From: Methylocapsa sp.
GTDB lineage: Bacteria; Pseudomonadota; Alphaproteobacteria; Rhizobiales; Beijerinckiaceae
Assembly (NCBI GenBank): GCA_017353815.1
Contig: JAFMSB010000110.1
Coordinates: 1-6,294 of the forward strand
Reading direction: 5' to 3'
Length of the DNA: 6,294 bases
Positions 5,543-6,294 of the stretch are shown one piece after another; position 1 is the stretch's first letter, and every line of letters begins with the position of its first letter. A program made the translations under genes and the position numbers. The notes below the pieces were generated by a model. That model was not told the origin of the DNA, ran no database searches, and saw only the letters and a list, made by a program, of their open reading frames with translations.

Positions 5543-5985
5543 AGTCCGAGAAAACAAGCGGCCCCTTGAGCCTGCCAGAACTGGGGCAAAGGATTGCCCC
5601 TCGGGTCTTTGGGCCATTCGCGCGCGAGGCGCTTGCCCTCTATGCTGCCGCATCGGGCGATAACAACCCTCTTCATCTCGACCCCAGCGCGGCGAAATCG
5701 GCCGGACTTCAGGACACCCCCGTGCATGGTATGTTGATGTTTGCGTGCTTCGAGCCCTATCTTTCGGGATGGCGCCCGGATCTTTTTATCGCGCGCCTGT
5801 CATGCAAATTTCTGCGGCCGGTATTTGCTGGGGAAGGCATTACCATCTCGGGCCGCGTTGTCGGCAAAGCGCCGGCGCCGGGAAAAGAGATTATCGTGCG
5901 GCTGATGGCTCGCGCCCCCAACCACGATCTTGCTCTTGTGGGGGAAGCATCGATGCGCTGCAAAGATGGCTGCCCGGCGCGCTAA
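5539..5985 (+). CDS. MaoC-family hydratase/dehydratase
   Basis: This hotdog-fold protein should interconvert (R)-3-hydroxyacyl and trans-2-enoyl thioesters. The 148-residue product from the ATG at 5539 (which overlaps the previous stop as ATGA) holds the hydratase signature YAAASGDNNPLHLDPSAA (35-52), with the expected catalytic Asp41 and His46 and the supporting Asn43. VHGML (62-66) is the usual following helix start, and FLRPVFAGEGI (91-101) the strand-turn. No Shine-Dalgarno is evident, which fits translation by coupling with the gene before. An upstream in-frame start near 5494 would overlap the previous gene by about 49 bases and is less likely. It should provide the catalytic half of the dehydration step for chains made by the upstream ketosynthase, perhaps paired with the preceding protein. 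Direction cannot be told from sequence, but the ACP/ketosynthase setting favours dehydration. Confidence 0.9.
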   Translation: MKSEKTSGPLSLPELGQRIAPRVFGPFAREALALYAAASGDNNPLHLDPSAAKSAGLQDTPVHGMLMFACFEPYLSGWRPDLFIARLSCKFLRPVFAGEGITISGRVVGKAPAPGKEIIVRLMARAPNHDLALVGEASMRCKDGCPAR

Positions 5986-5986
5986 A

Positions 5987-6294
5987 ATGCCGGCAAAAAG
6001 CCTCCTGATCACCGGCGCCTCGAGCGGAATCGGACGCGCCCTCGCCTTTGCCTATGCCGGGCCTGGCATTTCCTTGGCGCTGATGGGACGCGACCCCGGG
6101 CGGCTCGAAGAAGCGGCATCGGCTGCGCGTGCCAGAGGTGCGGAGGTCCTTACCACGCCGATCGATGTGCGCAATCAAAGCGCGATGGCGGAATGGATCG
6201 CGGACCTTGACCATCGCCTCTGCTTCGATCTTGCCATTGCCAATGCGGGTATAACGACCGGGCTTGCCGCGCGAGAGTTTGCGGAAGATCCGGC
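5987..6294 (+). CDS. Short-chain dehydrogenase/reductase, 3' end outside window
   Basis: The reading frame from the ATG at 5987 stays open to the window end, giving the first 102 residues of a protein usually near 250. It begins SLLITGASSGIGRALA (5-20), with the TGxxxGIG dinucleotide-binding motif, then ALMGRD (31-36), in which Arg35 favours NADPH over NADH. PIDV (58-61) and the NAG motif (IANAGIT, 84-90) follow as in classical SDRs. The catalytic Ser-Tyr-Lys lies beyond the window. It starts one base after the MaoC stop. In this operon the likely role is 3-ketoacyl-ACP reduction, completing keto reduction before dehydration, but SDRs are diverse and the assignment rests on position. An in-frame ATG at 5966 is an alternative start; neither has a good ribosome-binding site. 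Confidence 0.88.
   Translation, partial: MPAKSLLITGASSGIGRALAFAYAGPGISLALMGRDPGRLEEAASAARARGAEVLTTPIDVRNQSAMAEWIADLDHRLCFDLAIANAGITTGLAAREFAEDP

Noticed and set aside
1..6294. CRISPR array, rRNA or riboswitch
   Set aside because: No regularly spaced direct repeats, rRNA-like segments or recognisable riboswitch cores were seen on either strand.

Overview
The window looks like chromosomal DNA from a GC-rich alphaproteobacterium, most likely of the order Hyphomicrobiales (Rhizobiales), possibly near Beijerinckiaceae or other methylotrophs. This rests on protein style: the MutL N-terminus, the ErfK/YkuD-type L,D-transpeptidase and the general codon use. The genus-level guess is inference, since there is no rRNA or other clear marker gene.

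Layout. (1) 27-1841, +: a complete mutL encoding the nuclease-proficient type of MutL. (2) About 1842-2720: an accessory scar. It holds the decayed 3' two-thirds of a serine resolvase on the minus strand (N-terminal catalytic domain missing, one frameshift), a tRNA T-arm-like motif just beyond it, a possible unidentified gene fragment, and then an AT-richer leader with candidate regulatory sites. (3) 2721-3305, +: a small secreted or membrane-anchored L,D-transpeptidase for peptidoglycan cross-linking. (4) 3306-3604: a gene-free spacer rich in inverted repeats. (5) 3605 to the window end, +: a tightly packed five-gene operon encoding an acyl carrier protein, a beta-ketoacyl-ACP synthase, two consecutive hotdog-fold proteins (a FAS1-like/MaoC-N type and a catalytic MaoC type) and a short-chain dehydrogenase cut off by the window edge. 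The first four genes overlap by 4-8 bases.

How the genes work together. The operon supplies most of one type II fatty-acid-like elongation cycle: carrier, condensation, dehydration and, by inference, ketoreduction. This suggests a dedicated specialised acyl chain (a lipid, polyene or modified fatty acid) rather than housekeeping fatty acid synthesis. No enoyl reductase, malonyl transferase, acyl-ligase or acyltransferase lies in the window, so the product cannot be named. The most interesting features are this operon (lysine just before the carrier serine of the ACP; a possible heterodimeric dehydratase), the palindrome-dense spacer in front of it, and the mobile-element scar between mutL and the transpeptidase gene.
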